DNA from: Arcobacter venerupis
GTDB taxonomy: Bacteria; Campylobacterota; Campylobacteria; Campylobacterales; Arcobacteraceae
Assembly (NCBI RefSeq): GCF_013201665.1
Contig: NZ_CP053840.1
Coordinates: 1,984,001 to 2,048,000, forward strand
DNA length: 64,000 bases
Direction of reading: 5' to 3'
In this document: positions 46,240 through 56,700 of the stretch, in pieces
How the letters are laid out: each line of letters starts with the position of its first letter
Numbering within the stretch: position 1 is the first letter of the stretch
Position numbers and translations under genes: made by a program
Notes under the pieces: generated by a model
Told to the model about the DNA's origin: nothing
Seen by the model: the letters and a program-made list of their open reading frames with translations, nothing else
The model's database searches: none

Positions 46240-47040
46240 TTAATTTTGAATAATCTCTTTTTTGTTTGCTAAACCTTGTAGATAATCACTAATTTGTATC
46301 AAACAAAAAGTAATTATAAATATCATAAGTCCAGGATAAAAACTAACCCACCAAGCTATATCAATAACAGCTTTTCCATCACTTAATAAACTTCCCCAAG
46401 ACATAGCAGGAGGATTAACTCCAAGACCTAAAAATGAAAGTCCTGACTCTGCTAAGATTGAGCCACCTACTCCAAAAGTAAAAGAGATAAGAAAAATTGG
46501 CGCTAAAAGTGGAGCAAAATATTTAAAAATGATTTTAAATGTTGAAACATTTGCAACTTTTAAAATTTTGATAAAGGGTTTATTTCCAATGGCAAAACTT
46601 TCACTTCTAATCATTCTAGCCATTCCCATCCAACCAGTAATTGAAATTACAATAATTAAAATAACAGCTGAAGCTTGAACATATGAAACCAAAGCTAAAA
46701 GTAGGAAAAAAGTAGGAAATGTCAAAAATAAATCAATCATAATCGTAATTGTTTTATCAATATTACCTTTGAAATATCCTGCATTTATTCCAATAAAAAG
46801 TCCTACTATTGATGAAATTGAAGCTGCTAAAAATCCAATGATTAATGAAGTTTGACCACCTTCTAAAATCCTAGCCAACATATCACGACCTAGTCTATCA
46901 GTACCAAATAAATGTTCTAAAGATGGCGCTTGTAAAATTTTTGATGGGTCTAATTCATAAGGTGAAACTGCATATAAAAATGGCAATAAAAAAATTGCTA
47001 AAATAACTGTAATTAATAAATATAAAGCCACTTTATACAT
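46240..47040 (-). CDS. ABC transporter permease, DppC/OppC type
   Basis: 266-residue inner-membrane permease for peptide or nickel-type ABC importers. LEHLFGTDRLGRDMLARIL is the family start. The EAA loop is GMARMIRSESFAIGNKPFIKILK, and SGLSFLGLGVNPPAMSWG is the conserved C-terminal motif. Five to six helices are visible. No partner permease, ATPase or binding protein is adjacent, so its complex must be encoded elsewhere. It lies 12 bases after rsmD on the same strand. Confidence 0.9.
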   Translation of the reverse strand: MYKVALYLLITVILAIFLLPFLYAVSPYELDPSKILQAPSLEHLFGTDRLGRDMLARILEGGQTSLIIGFLAASISSIVGLFIGINAGYFKGNIDKTITIMIDLFLTFPTFFLLLALVSYVQASAVILIIVISITGWMGMARMIRSESFAIGNKPFIKILKVANVSTFKIIFKYFAPLLAPIFLISFTFGVGGSILAESGLSFLGLGVNPPAMSWGSLLSDGKAVIDIAWWVSFYPGLMIFIITFCLIQISDYLQGLANKKEIIQN

Positions 47041-47052
47041 ATTTTCTTTCTT

Positions 47053-47649
47053 TTATTTTTGAGTATAAAAATAGTAAGAGAGTGCACTTTTACCAAATTT
47101 TTTAGTTTTATTTAATGAAAATCTACCCAAAACGTCTGGCATTTCTAAAGTTGAAACATGTTCAACTATAATCATATAAATATTATCAACATCTATATTT
47201 TCAATCATTGTAAATGATTTTTTATAGATGTCATCCATTCCTTCTCTATAATCAAAAGGAGGATCAATATATAAAATAATTTCATTTTTTGAGTTTCTTA
47301 AAAAATCTACAAATAATGGAGTTTGGACAAAAGTATTACCTTGTACTGTCTGACATTTTTCAATATCAACAGCTTTACAATTTCTAAGTAATATTTGATA
47401 TGAATTTCTGTCAAGTTCAACAAAGTAAGCACTTTTTGCTCCTCGACTAATAGCTTCTAATCCAATAGAACCACTTCCTGCGAAGGATTCTATAAAAATT
47501 TTATCAATTATATCAAACTGCAAAACATTAAACAAAGACTCTTTTAGTCTAGCTTTAGAACTTCTAGTTACATCCAATGAGGGAAGTTCTAAAATTTTTC
47601 CTTTATACTTCCCAGCTATAATTTTTGTTGTTGGTTTTTCAGTTTTCAT
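47053..47649 (-). CDS. rsmD: 16S rRNA (guanine966-N2)-methyltransferase
   Basis: 198-residue SAM-dependent methyltransferase. The family start IIAGKYKGKILELP, the ARLKESLFNVLQ helix, the SAM loop ESFAGSGSIGLEAISRGA and the catalytic DPPF (IDPPFDYREG) are present. It methylates G966 in 30S subunits. It lies 26 bases after rny. Confidence 0.93.
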   Translation of the reverse strand: MKTEKPTTKIIAGKYKGKILELPSLDVTRSSKARLKESLFNVLQFDIIDKIFIESFAGSGSIGLEAISRGAKSAYFVELDRNSYQILLRNCKAVDIEKCQTVQGNTFVQTPLFVDFLRNSKNEIILYIDPPFDYREGMDDIYKKSFTMIENIDVDNIYMIIVEHVSTLEMPDVLGRFSLNKTKKFGKSALSYYFYTQK

Positions 47650-47675
47650 AATTTGAACACCTTGTTAAGATTTTT

Positions 47676-49226
47676 TTATCTAGCATAGCTTTCAGCTCGT
47701 ATTTCTCTAATAACACTCACTTTAATCTCACCTGGATATTGAACTTTTTGCTCAATCTCTTTTGCAATTTCAGTTGCTAATAATACAGCTTCATCATCAT
47801 TTACAAGCTCAGCTTTTACAATAACTCTCACTTCTCTACCTGCATTAATTGCATAGGCATTAATTACACCCAATTTACTTGTTGAAATATTTTCAACCTC
47901 TTCAACTCTTTTTAGGAAACTCTCTAATACTTCTCTTCTAGCACCCGGTCGTGCAGCACTTAAAGCATCAGCAGCACATACAGAAGCTGATTCTACATTT
48001 ATTGGTTCTTCATGTCCATGGTGGGCATAAATTGCATTTATAACTGTATCACATTCATCATATCTTTTGCAAATTTCTGCACCTAAATGTACATGAGAAC
48101 CTGGCATTTCATGAGTTAAGGCTTTTCCTATATCATGTAAAAGTCCAGCTCGACGTGCAAGAATTGCATCCCCACCCATTTGGGCTGCTAATAAACCAGC
48201 TAAGTGAGCTACTTCAAGTGTATGAGCAAGTGCATTTTGTCCATAAGAAGCTCTATATCTTAATCTTCCAACAAGTTTAATAAGTTCTGGATGCATAGTT
48301 TTAATTCCAAGTTCTAAAACAACATCTTCCCCCTCTTTTTGGATGTTTTTATCAAATTCAGATTTTACTTTTTTATAAATCTCTTCAATTCTAGCTGGTT
48401 GAATTCTTCCATCTTCAAGAAGTTCTTGAATAGTTTTAGTAGCAACCGCACGTCTATATAGATTAAAAGATGAAATAGTAATTGTATTTGGCGTGTCATC
48501 AATAATAATATCAACACCTAATAACATTTCAAGAGCTTTAATATTTCGCCCCTCTTTTCCAATTATTTTACCTTTTGTTTCTTCATCATTAATTGGCACA
48601 TTATTAATAAGTCTTTCAGCTGCAAATTCACCAGCATATCTTGTAACTGCGTGAGAAAGCATATTATTAATTTCATTTTTAGCATTTTGCTCTGCTACTT
48701 TATATTTTTTCCTAAAAATAGAAGAAATTTCAGCTCTTGAATCTTCTTTAACTTTTTTAAGCATCAAATCTTTTGCTTCAAGAAGTGTTAGACCCGAGGC
48801 ATTTTCTAATATCTTTATAGCTTCTAAAGTTTTTTCTTCATAAGTCTTTTTTTGTTGTTCAATTCCATCTTTTAAAGCTGTAATTTTTCTATTTTTATCA
48901 ATAATATCATCTTTTTCTTGTTTGATAATTCTTAATTCTGATTCAAGATGATCATTTAGCTCACGCTCTTTTTTTTCTATTTTTGAAAGCATGATATCAT
49001 ACTCTCTACGTGCATGTTTAAACTCTTTATCACATTCAAATTTTGCTTTTAATTGTGCATCTTTTAAAGCTACTTCAGCTTCATGTTCAATAAATTTAGC
49101 TTTTGCTTTTGCTTGCTCAATAAAAACCTGAAACTTTGCTTTGTCTAATTTCCTTACAATAAATATACTTACCGCAGAACTTAGCACTGCAATAATTGCA
49201 CTTACTATTATGTATTCCATATTCAA
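47676..49226 (-). CDS. rny: Ribonuclease Y
   Basis: 516-residue membrane-anchored endoribonuclease of mRNA turnover. The N-terminal TM helix is in residues 4-24. A long coiled coil follows (about 30-180). The KH domain has IIGKEGRNIKALEMLLGVD near 220. The HD domain has HTLEVAHLAGLLA and LLHDIGKALTHE with the catalytic HD pair. The length is standard. It follows the cyclo-ligase gene by four bases. Confidence 0.95.
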   Translation of the reverse strand: MNMEYIIVSAIIAVLSSAVSIFIVRKLDKAKFQVFIEQAKAKAKFIEHEAEVALKDAQLKAKFECDKEFKHARREYDIMLSKIEKKERELNDHLESELRIIKQEKDDIIDKNRKITALKDGIEQQKKTYEEKTLEAIKILENASGLTLLEAKDLMLKKVKEDSRAEISSIFRKKYKVAEQNAKNEINNMLSHAVTRYAGEFAAERLINNVPINDEETKGKIIGKEGRNIKALEMLLGVDIIIDDTPNTITISSFNLYRRAVATKTIQELLEDGRIQPARIEEIYKKVKSEFDKNIQKEGEDVVLELGIKTMHPELIKLVGRLRYRASYGQNALAHTLEVAHLAGLLAAQMGGDAILARRAGLLHDIGKALTHEMPGSHVHLGAEICKRYDECDTVINAIYAHHGHEEPINVESASVCAADALSAARPGARREVLESFLKRVEEVENISTSKLGVINAYAINAGREVRVIVKAELVNDDEAVLLATEIAKEIEQKVQYPGEIKVSVIREIRAESYAR

Positions 49227-49230
49227 AACC

Positions 49231-49770
49231 TTAATTTGTTATTATATAATTAGCTTGAATATCGTAATTATCGGATAGAATTTTTTCACTTTTGCAAAGT
49301 ACTAACTGTGTAAAAACTATCGTTGGTTTATAATCTAATTTATCAAAAAATCTATCATACATTCCTTTTCCAAAACCTATTCTTTTTCCTAGTTTATCAA
49401 TTCCTACAATTGGAACAATCGCTAAGTCTATTTTTCTAGCTTTAAAAAAAGAGTTATTCGGTTCTTTTATTCCAAATCTCTTTTTATGTAAGGGTAATCT
49501 ATATTTAACAATTTTAAAACTCTCCCCTTGCATAAACGGTACATAGACATTTTTACTTTTTGTCTTTCTTAAATTTTTTATCAACGGTTTTACATCAACT
49601 TCTATACCCAAAGGTATATACAACAAAATATTCTTTGAATCACTTCGTTTTATAAAGTCTTCTAATTTTTTAACAATTATTTTATTTTTGTAATACTTTA
49701 AAAAAAGGCTTGTAAATTCTAATCTCTTGATAGACGATTTTCTAAAATCACTTTTGTGATCATTTTTCAT
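49231..49770 (-). CDS. 5-formyltetrahydrofolate cyclo-ligase
   Basis: 179-residue enzyme of the YgfA/MTHFS family, converting 5-formyl-THF to 5,10-methenyl-THF with ATP. Recognisable are YIPLGIEVDVKPLI, VPFMQGESFKIVKY with the folate-binding region, and the ATP/Mg motif RIGFGKGMYDRF. It has a Lys-rich N-terminus. It is divergent from the thioredoxin-like gene and heads the run with rny, rsmD and the permease. Confidence 0.9.
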   Translation of the reverse strand: MKNDHKSDFRKSSIKRLEFTSLFLKYYKNKIIVKKLEDFIKRSDSKNILLYIPLGIEVDVKPLIKNLRKTKSKNVYVPFMQGESFKIVKYRLPLHKKRFGIKEPNNSFFKARKIDLAIVPIVGIDKLGKRIGFGKGMYDRFFDKLDYKPTIVFTQLVLCKSEKILSDNYDIQANYIITN

Positions 49771-49783
49771 ATTTAAGCCTCAC

Positions 49784-49821
49784 TTGGGTAAAATTTCTAC
49801 CCAACAAATAATTTTACCCAA
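49784..49821. promoter_or_regulatory. Nested inverted repeat in a divergent gap
   Basis: Twelve-base arms TTGGGTAAAATT (49784-49795) and AATTTTACCCAA (49810-49821) are perfect complements. The loop contains a second TACCC (49798-49802) that can pair with the same GGGTA. The two hairpins exclude each other. The second arm abuts the AAAGGA ribosome-binding site of the thioredoxin-like gene. It may be an operator or an RNA switch. Confidence 0.45.
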
Positions 49822-49831
49822 AGGAATTAAA

Positions 49832-50389
49832 ATGCAGTTTAAAACTTTAGCATTTTTGTCAATTTTATCTATTTTATTATTTACAGGGTGTGATTCTAAA
49901 GATAAAAACGAAGATTCAAAAGAGACAACTACTCAAAAAGTAAATAAAATCACTGAATTTCAACTAAAAACAACAAATGACGGTATAATAAATCTAAAAT
50001 TAGATAAAGATAAAATTATATTAAAAGATTACCCAAATAAAATAGTTTTATTAAACTTCTTCGCAACATGGTGTCCTCCTTGTAAAGCTGAAATCCCAAA
50101 TTTAGTTAGATTACAAAATGACTACAAAAATGATTTCGTTGTTATTTCAGTTTTACTTGAAGAAATGAAAACAAATGAAGAATTAAAAGCATTTATGAAA
50201 GATTTTGAAATTAATTATGAAGTAGTAAATTCTCCTGATGGATTTGATCTTGCTAGAAATTTAGGAGGAATAAAATCTATTCCTACAATGTATTTAATTG
50301 ATAAGAATAGTGCAGTATTTCAAAAATATGTTGGTTTAGTTCCATCTGAAATGCTAGAAGTAGATATAAAAAAAGTATTAGAAAGATAA
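49832..50389 (+). CDS. TlpA/ResA-like thioredoxin-fold lipoprotein
   Basis: 185 residues from ATG 49832, supported by AAAGGA upstream and by the lipoprotein signal MQFKTLAFLSIL ending in lipobox LLFTGC; an earlier in-frame start at 49784 would precede this with non-signal sequence. The thioredoxin domain has the active site ATWCPPCKAEIP and the cis-proline in KSIPTMYLID. It probably reduces disulfides in periplasmic proteins, such as apocytochromes c. It is 10 bases before ftsY. Confidence 0.92.
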   Translation: MQFKTLAFLSILSILLFTGCDSKDKNEDSKETTTQKVNKITEFQLKTTNDGIINLKLDKDKIILKDYPNKIVLLNFFATWCPPCKAEIPNLVRLQNDYKNDFVVISVLLEEMKTNEELKAFMKDFEINYEVVNSPDGFDLARNLGGIKSIPTMYLIDKNSAVFQKYVGLVPSEMLEVDIKKVLER

Positions 50390-50399
50390 AGGTTAATTA

Positions 50400-51440
50400 A
50401 TGTTCAGTTTTTTTAAAAAGAAAAAAGAAGAAAGTAATTTAGAACATAATGAACTTTCAACAGAACAACTTGAAGAAAATCAAGTTTATGCAAATCCTGT
50501 TGAAGTAAAAAATGATGAAATTATTCAAAAAGAAGAATTAGAGAAAAAAGAGGAAGAAGTGCAAAAAGGATTTTTTTCAAGAGCCTTAGAAAAAACCTTT
50601 GCAACTATTAAAACTGTAGTTCCGCAAAAACAAGAAAAAATATCTTTTGATGATATTCAAGAACTTCTAATTGAAGCAGATATGGAATATGAAATCATTG
50701 AAAAAGCGATGAATGGACTTCCTGATGAAATTACAAGAAAACAGTTAAGACATAGACTTGTAATGCTTTTTGAACATGCTCCAAATGTTGATTTATCAAA
50801 TTTACCAAAACCATTTGTAAGACTTATTATTGGTGTTAATGGTGCAGGGAAAACTACAACAATTGCAAAACTTGCAAACATCTCTAAAAAACAAGGAAAA
50901 TCTGTTATTTTAGGAGCTGGTGATACTTTTAGAGCAGCTGCAATTGAGCAACTTTCAACTTGGGCAGCAAAATTAGATGTTCCAATAATCAAAACAAAAC
51001 AAGGGCACGATGCTTCAGCAGTTGCATATGACACAATAAGCGCGGCAATTGCTAGAAATATTGATAATGTAATTATTGATACAGCAGGACGACTTCAAAC
51101 TCAAACAAATCTAAACAACGAGCTTAAAAAAATAGTAAAAGTTTGCAGTAAAGCAATGCCTGATGCTCCACATCAAAAACTTATGATTTTAGATGGAACA
51201 CAAGGAAATACTGCAATTGCACAAGCCAGAGCATTTAATGAAATGGTTGGAATTGATGGAATAATTGTTACAAAACTTGATGGAACAGCAAAAGGTGGAG
51301 CTTTATTTTCAATCTCAAATCAACTTGAACTTCCAATTTTTTATGTGGGAATTGGAGAAAAACAAGATGACTTAATTGAGTTTTCACCTGATGAGTTTGT
51401 TGATAGTTTACTTAACGAAATTTATACTGCTGAAAAATAA
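50400..51440 (+). CDS. ftsY: Signal recognition particle receptor FtsY
   Basis: 346-residue SRP GTPase receptor that docks ribosome-nascent-chain complexes at the membrane. An acidic N-terminal A domain of ~70 residues is followed by the N domain and the G domain: P-loop GVNGAGKTTTIAKLA, DTFRAAAIEQLSTWA, DTAGRLQTQTNL and TKLDGTAKGGALF. It is shorter than E. coli FtsY because the A domain is small, as is usual in Campylobacterota. Confidence 0.96.
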   Translation: MFSFFKKKKEESNLEHNELSTEQLEENQVYANPVEVKNDEIIQKEELEKKEEEVQKGFFSRALEKTFATIKTVVPQKQEKISFDDIQELLIEADMEYEIIEKAMNGLPDEITRKQLRHRLVMLFEHAPNVDLSNLPKPFVRLIIGVNGAGKTTTIAKLANISKKQGKSVILGAGDTFRAAAIEQLSTWAAKLDVPIIKTKQGHDASAVAYDTISAAIARNIDNVIIDTAGRLQTQTNLNNELKKIVKVCSKAMPDAPHQKLMILDGTQGNTAIAQARAFNEMVGIDGIIVTKLDGTAKGGALFSISNQLELPIFYVGIGEKQDDLIEFSPDEFVDSLLNEIYTAEK

Positions 51441-51466
51441 AAAAATCAAATCAAAAGGAAAATACT

Positions 51467-52177
51467 TTGAGAGCAAAAACTAAATCTTTTTTTGAAGATA
51501 CCTTTTTACTTTTAATAATTGCAGTTTTAATATATTTAGCTTATAGTTTCTTTTTTTCAAGCGATGAAAAAACTGAAATAGTTGAAGATAATAAAACTAC
51601 TATAGAAAAAAAAGTTGAAGCATTAATTCATGAAAAATTATTTAATAATGATGTTAATAAAGATGAAATTAAAAAAGATGAAACAATTTCTGAGCAAATT
51701 GATACTACTGAAAAAAATCTTCCCCTAGAAACTCTTACACAAAGAGAACAAATAGAAGAAGTTATTAACACCAAAGACACTCCAGCAATTGAAGAAACAA
51801 TTGAGCCAATTAAAGAGACAAGAGAACCTCTTCTAACTGTAAAAGAAGAGAAAGCTGTTGTATCAGAAGAAAAACAAGTAGTTGTAAGTGATGAAAAAGC
51901 TAAAATGGTATTATTTAATCAAAGTATTGAACAAAAAATTTATTCAATAATAGAAAAAAATATTGATAGAAGTCTTATTAAAAATGATGATTATGCAAAT
52001 ATTAGAGTAACTATTTTAAAAGATGGAAACTATGAACAATTAACTTTCATAGATGGAAATAAAAACTATTTTAATCTTATTAAATCTTCTATTATTCAAG
52101 CTTTTCCTGTTGAAATGGATAGCTCTTTAAAAAACAATTTTCCTAGATATTTTAGGATGAAAATACAAATTCAATAA
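51467..52177 (+). CDS. TonB/TolA-like single-TM protein
   Basis: 236 residues. The start is TTG 51467, with AAGGAAAA upstream. An N-terminal TM (about 12-30, FLLLIIAVLIYLAYSFFF) anchors it, followed by a ~125-residue acidic linker rich in Glu and Lys. The C-terminal ~90 residues (IRVTILKDGNYEQLTFIDG to FRMKIQIQ) resemble the TonB/TolA C-terminal domain, which contacts outer-membrane partners. No ExbBD or TolQR genes are close. The assignment is by layout and a weak motif, so moderate confidence. Confidence 0.6.
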   Translation: MRAKTKSFFEDTFLLLIIAVLIYLAYSFFFSSDEKTEIVEDNKTTIEKKVEALIHEKLFNNDVNKDEIKKDETISEQIDTTEKNLPLETLTQREQIEEVINTKDTPAIEETIEPIKETREPLLTVKEEKAVVSEEKQVVVSDEKAKMVLFNQSIEQKIYSIIEKNIDRSLIKNDDYANIRVTILKDGNYEQLTFIDGNKNYFNLIKSSIIQAFPVEMDSSLKNNFPRYFRMKIQIQ

Positions 52178-52180
52178 CTC

Positions 52181-52212
52181 TTTTTCCTCAAATTGTATAA
52201 TTTGAGGAAAAA
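52181..52212. terminator. Bidirectional intrinsic terminator
   Basis: A 14-base perfect stem (52181-52194 with 52199-52212) and a four-base loop. It lies between the convergent TonB-like and lipoprotein hydrolase genes, with T- or A-runs built into the stem ends. Confidence 0.75.
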
Positions 52213-52218
52213 ATATCT

Positions 52219-53040
52219 TTATTTTAATTCTTGCAAAAACTTTTTATATGGTTCTTCCCAACAACAATTATGTGTTGCATCAAAATATCTATAATTTATC
52301 TTGTCTTTTCTATCAAATTTCGAACGGTATGATAAAAAAACCTCTTTAGGAATATTATCATCTTGATTACCTATTAAATGATATTGTTCAATATTTTCAA
52401 GCTCTTTTGTAAAATCTGCAGGATTTAATGATCCATCTAAAGTAGATATATTATGAATTGAAGTCCATTTAAAAGTATCTAAATTTCCAGCAACACTTAT
52501 AAATCTATTTATATCATCTCTTTGTGAAGAAACTAATGCTGCAATTGCTGCACCACCTGAATATCCAACTAAAGTAAAACTCTTATTTTTATAACTATTT
52601 TTAAGGCTATTTAGTGCTTCATCAAAAGTTTTTATAACTTTTGAATCAAATCTATTACTAGTCCAATATTTTTTACTACATTCACTTGAATCTAAATATT
52701 GGCAAGGTCTTGTAAGATATACTTTACATTCAGAAGAATCTTGATTCATAAGTTTTAAAGCGGTAGGAGTTATTGGTGTTGGATTTGAAGAAATTGTAGT
52801 TCTTGTAATCCAAGATAAACCATCGCCCTCAATATAAACTTTTAAATCTTTATTTTCACAATTTTTAATATTTTTTTGTAAAGATAATAAAGGGAAATAA
52901 GAAGTTTGAATGTTAACTAAAGAGAACTCTTTATTTTTTAAAGAAATTAGAGTTTTTTCTCTATCTTGTGGTGTTGGAATAGTGCTTAAACAACCAGAAA
53001 AGAAAGTAATTATTAAAAAAATTAACAGATTTATTTTCAT
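52219..53040 (-). CDS. Lipoprotein with alpha/beta hydrolase domain
   Basis: 273-residue predicted outer- or inner-membrane lipoprotein. The signal ends in lipobox FFSGC near residue 17. The hydrolase part has the nucleophile elbow VGYSGGAAIAALV and a late His in DATHNCCWEE. It starts one base after the parvulin-like gene, in the autotransporter operon. It may help process, acylate or protect the exported autotransporter; the substrate is unknown. Confidence 0.8.
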   Translation of the reverse strand: MKINLLIFLIITFFSGCLSTIPTPQDREKTLISLKNKEFSLVNIQTSYFPLLSLQKNIKNCENKDLKVYIEGDGLSWITRTTISSNPTPITPTALKLMNQDSSECKVYLTRPCQYLDSSECSKKYWTSNRFDSKVIKTFDEALNSLKNSYKNKSFTLVGYSGGAAIAALVSSQRDDINRFISVAGNLDTFKWTSIHNISTLDGSLNPADFTKELENIEQYHLIGNQDDNIPKEVFLSYRSKFDRKDKINYRYFDATHNCCWEEPYKKFLQELK

Positions 53041-53041
53041 A

Positions 53042-53776
53042 TTATTTTAATAATAAATCTATCTCTTTAGCTAATGCTTTTCTTTTTGCAAGATTAATCA
53101 AAGCATCTTTTGACTCTTCAAAAGATGCTTCTTTTTCAGGGATGAATTTCTCTATAAGAATAATTTGAGTACCAATATCTTTTAGATTTACTTTTATAAT
53201 ATCACCCTCTTTTTTACCATCAAGTGCACTTTTAATTTCTGCATTTAATTTATTTATATCAACCAACTCACTTAATCCATCTTTTTGTTTTGAAGCTAAA
53301 TCATTTGAAACTGATTTTACATATTTTATAAAAGAGTCCTGTCTATCTTTTTTAGTTTTAGTTTTTATCAAAGCACTGATAATTTTATCTGCGTTCTCTT
53401 CATAAGTTACTAAAATATTTCTTAATTCATATTTTGCAACAATTCTTGGTTTTTCTATTTTAAATAGTTCATTTAATTCTAATTCTGTTGGATTGTAACT
53501 TCTTAAAAACTTTTCACTCCAAATATCAACTGTAATAATATTTTTTGCTGTTTTTAAATTAACATCATCTTTCATTTTATCTTTTTCTAAAACTTTTGCT
53601 AATTTTTCTACTTTTTCATACTCATTAGCTAAAACATCTTTTACTTTTGAGTTTTGTTTATAAAAGTCAACTTTATGTTTTTGTGCAGTGAAAGAGACAA
53701 TCTCTTTTTCATCTGATGAAAATAGATTTACATTAAATAAAAGACTACATAAAGTTATAGTTATAATTTTTTTCAT
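53042..53776 (-). CDS. Parvulin (PpiC/SurA)-like periplasmic protein
   Basis: 244 residues with a Sec signal peptide (MKKIITITLCSLLFNVNLFS). The C-terminal half resembles a degenerate parvulin rotamase: SNDLASKQKDGLSELVDI, then KEGDIIKVNLKDIGTQIILI and ASFEESKDALINLAKRKA, as in PpiC/SurA-like chaperones. The middle has a helical region like the SurA N-domain. It lies 23 bases after the giant autotransporter gene, so it is likely a dedicated folding factor. Rotamase activity is uncertain because the domain is divergent. Confidence 0.65.
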   Translation of the reverse strand: MKKIITITLCSLLFNVNLFSSDEKEIVSFTAQKHKVDFYKQNSKVKDVLANEYEKVEKLAKVLEKDKMKDDVNLKTAKNIITVDIWSEKFLRSYNPTELELNELFKIEKPRIVAKYELRNILVTYEENADKIISALIKTKTKKDRQDSFIKYVKSVSNDLASKQKDGLSELVDINKLNAEIKSALDGKKEGDIIKVNLKDIGTQIILIEKFIPEKEASFEESKDALINLAKRKALAKEIDLLLK

Positions 53777-53799
53777 TTTTACCCTTTGTTATATAATAA

Positions 53800-56700
53800 T
53801 TAGAAACTAAGTTTAAATGATACATTTCCAGAATATCCTACAAATTTACCGTCTTTACTTCTGTCATAATCTACTCCAAAAATCAAACTTGAAGAGTCAC
53901 TAAGTGTTGTATTAAGACCAGCACCAGCGTTATAAATTGTTTTATTTAAATCTTCCGTTGGGGTTACAAATTGATTTCCACCACCAACATACTGAGCTTT
54001 AATATCAGCATTCGTATCTCCAATAGAATTATAAACTGCAAGTCTTAATTCGGGAATAATTAAAGCATCTCCAAGATTTAGATTTGTTGTAAGTTTTGCA
54101 CCAACTCCAACTGTACCTTTATTCATTTTAACAGAATCAACTTTTAAAGCATCGTTTTGATATTTAGTACCTTTTTCAGTATATGCTTTTTGATTTAATG
54201 TTCCATACTCAATAGAGGTAAATGGTGTTAAAGTTGCAATATCTTCAAAATAAACTCTATATCCTAATTCAATCTTAGCTGATAATTGTTCAGCATCTAC
54301 AGATGAAGATAATTGCCCTGAATTAGCTGTTCTAGTTGCATCAGTTGAGTGTTTAGCATAAGATAATAACCCATCTATATAAGCATCTCCAAACTCTTGT
54401 TCTGTATAAATTGTAAGTTGTGTACTTTTTGTTTCAGAAGTATCACCTTTTCTAAAATCTGCTTGGTCAATTTGTGTATTAGAGTGAGCTAATGCAACCC
54501 CTACCGTTGTACCATCTTTTAAAGTTCTATCATATCCAGCTACAAATCCAGTACTTTTTGAATCATAACCATCATAATCTTTTACCTTACTTTGAGTTGC
54601 TTTTGAAGCTAAAGCTTTAATCCATAATGAATTATCAAGTCCATAATCTCCAGATGAATATCCAGAATAAGGAATAAAATCCATACTAGTTGAACCTCTA
54701 ACATCAGACATTCTGTCTTTAATTGTAGATAAAACAAGGTTTGATGCAATTATTGTAGATTGAATTCCTGAATTATTTGCAACTGGCGCTAATAATTTTT
54801 GAGTTTTAATCATTTCAGCTTTTTTATCAGCACTTAGAGTTGTACCACCTTGTAACTCTTCAAGGTCTCTAATTATGTCAGCTAATGCACCTTCTCTATT
54901 TGCTTCATTAGCATAACCTGCTAATGCTTGAGAAGCTCCATTTGAATAATGATCTCCTATTTCAGATTTAACAATATATAAATCATCTGCATCATAAGAT
55001 CCACCTCCTGTTCTATCAGCAAATAAAGTAAGATTTGTTCCATCTATTTTTACAATAGAATCAATAATACTATTATCACTTACTAAACCATTTGCTTCTG
55101 TACCATAATAAGTACCACTTACACTACTTGAAGTAATCAGATTATATTTTCCAGCTCCATACCAACTACCTACATAATCAATATTAATTTTTGCATCACT
55201 GGCCATCGTAAGGCTATTAGAAGTTATACTTCCAGAATCTGCATTTTCAACTGCTTGACCTGCACTTAAATCTGTTGTATATACTTTAAAATTAATTTTT
55301 GAATTACTTGCCATTGTTAAAGTATCTTTAACAGTAATATCATTATCACTTACATTTAAAGTTGTATTATCTTTTAAATCTAGATTCCCACCAAAAATAA
55401 TATCATCTGAAACATTTACTGTTACAGAATTTGAACCATTACCAATATATGTATTTTGAGCATATATATTTTTATTTATTGTTTGAGTATAAGTATCAGA
55501 ACTTGTACCTTCTAAAGCAAAAGTTACATCTTTAAGTTTTTTAGTTTCTGTACCTATATCACTATAAAGTGTTGTAGTTCCTAAGAAGTTTAAAGTTCCA
55601 GTATTATCAGTTTGAGTTCTTACAGCTGTAGGAACAGTTGAAACAATAATTGATTTAGCATCACTAACATTTACAGTACCATCAGCATCATAGATTAAAT
55701 CACCTGTTAAATTACCTTCAAAATTAACTGTACCTGTTCCACTTACATGAAGTGTTGTATCATTACTCTCTTCAACATAAACATCATTTTTAAATGTAAC
55801 TGTTGAACCATCTGCACCAGCATAAATTCTCTCAAAGGTAGAGTTTCCTGTTGTATTTCCACCTAATACACCTGTAATTGTTGAATTACCTGTAAATTTT
55901 AAAATGGCATCATTTGCATTAGCAAATTGAATTCCTGATGTTCCAGTAGTTAGATTTACATCATCTCCTATTTCTAAAGTACCAGTAGTGTTATTTAAAT
56001 CAACAGTTCCTATAATACCTTCTGAAGTATCAGTTGTTGTATTACCATTTAATACAACAGTGCCATTATCAGAATATTTTAAAGTTGTTGCGTATACCAT
56101 ATCATTAAAAGTAACTGTTTCTCCTGTTACTCCTGCATTAATAGTATTTAACACCTTATTGCTTTCTCCAACTTGACCAGTGATATTAGAAGTTCCTTTG
56201 AAATTTAATGTTCCTGTATTTGTTACATCAGTAGTAATAAAAATTTTATCAGAACCTAAACCTGAATTTAGCATATTTGTATTATCTAAAAGTGTTAAAG
56301 TAGCGTTATTTTCAAGAGCAACAACATCAGCATAAAGCTCTCTTGCTAATCCAACAACACCAGCTATAACGCCATCAGGAGTATTTTGTTCATTATTAGT
56401 ATTAATATTAAGTTCTTTAATTCCATTAGTGATACTACTTCCAATATTACCAGAAATAGCTCCATCACCTTTATAATTTAAAATTCCTGTATTATTTGAA
56501 GCAAGAGTTTGAACAGAACCCAAAATACCCTTTCCATCTGATACATTTACGATTGCATCATTACCTGAAAAATTAATATCTCCTGTTAAATCACCATTTA
56601 AATTTACAGTTCCTGTATCAGAAAAAACTATATTTGATGTTGTATTTCCTGATACTGTATTTAAATTTACTGTCCCTGCAGCTACATTTAAAGTTGTAGA

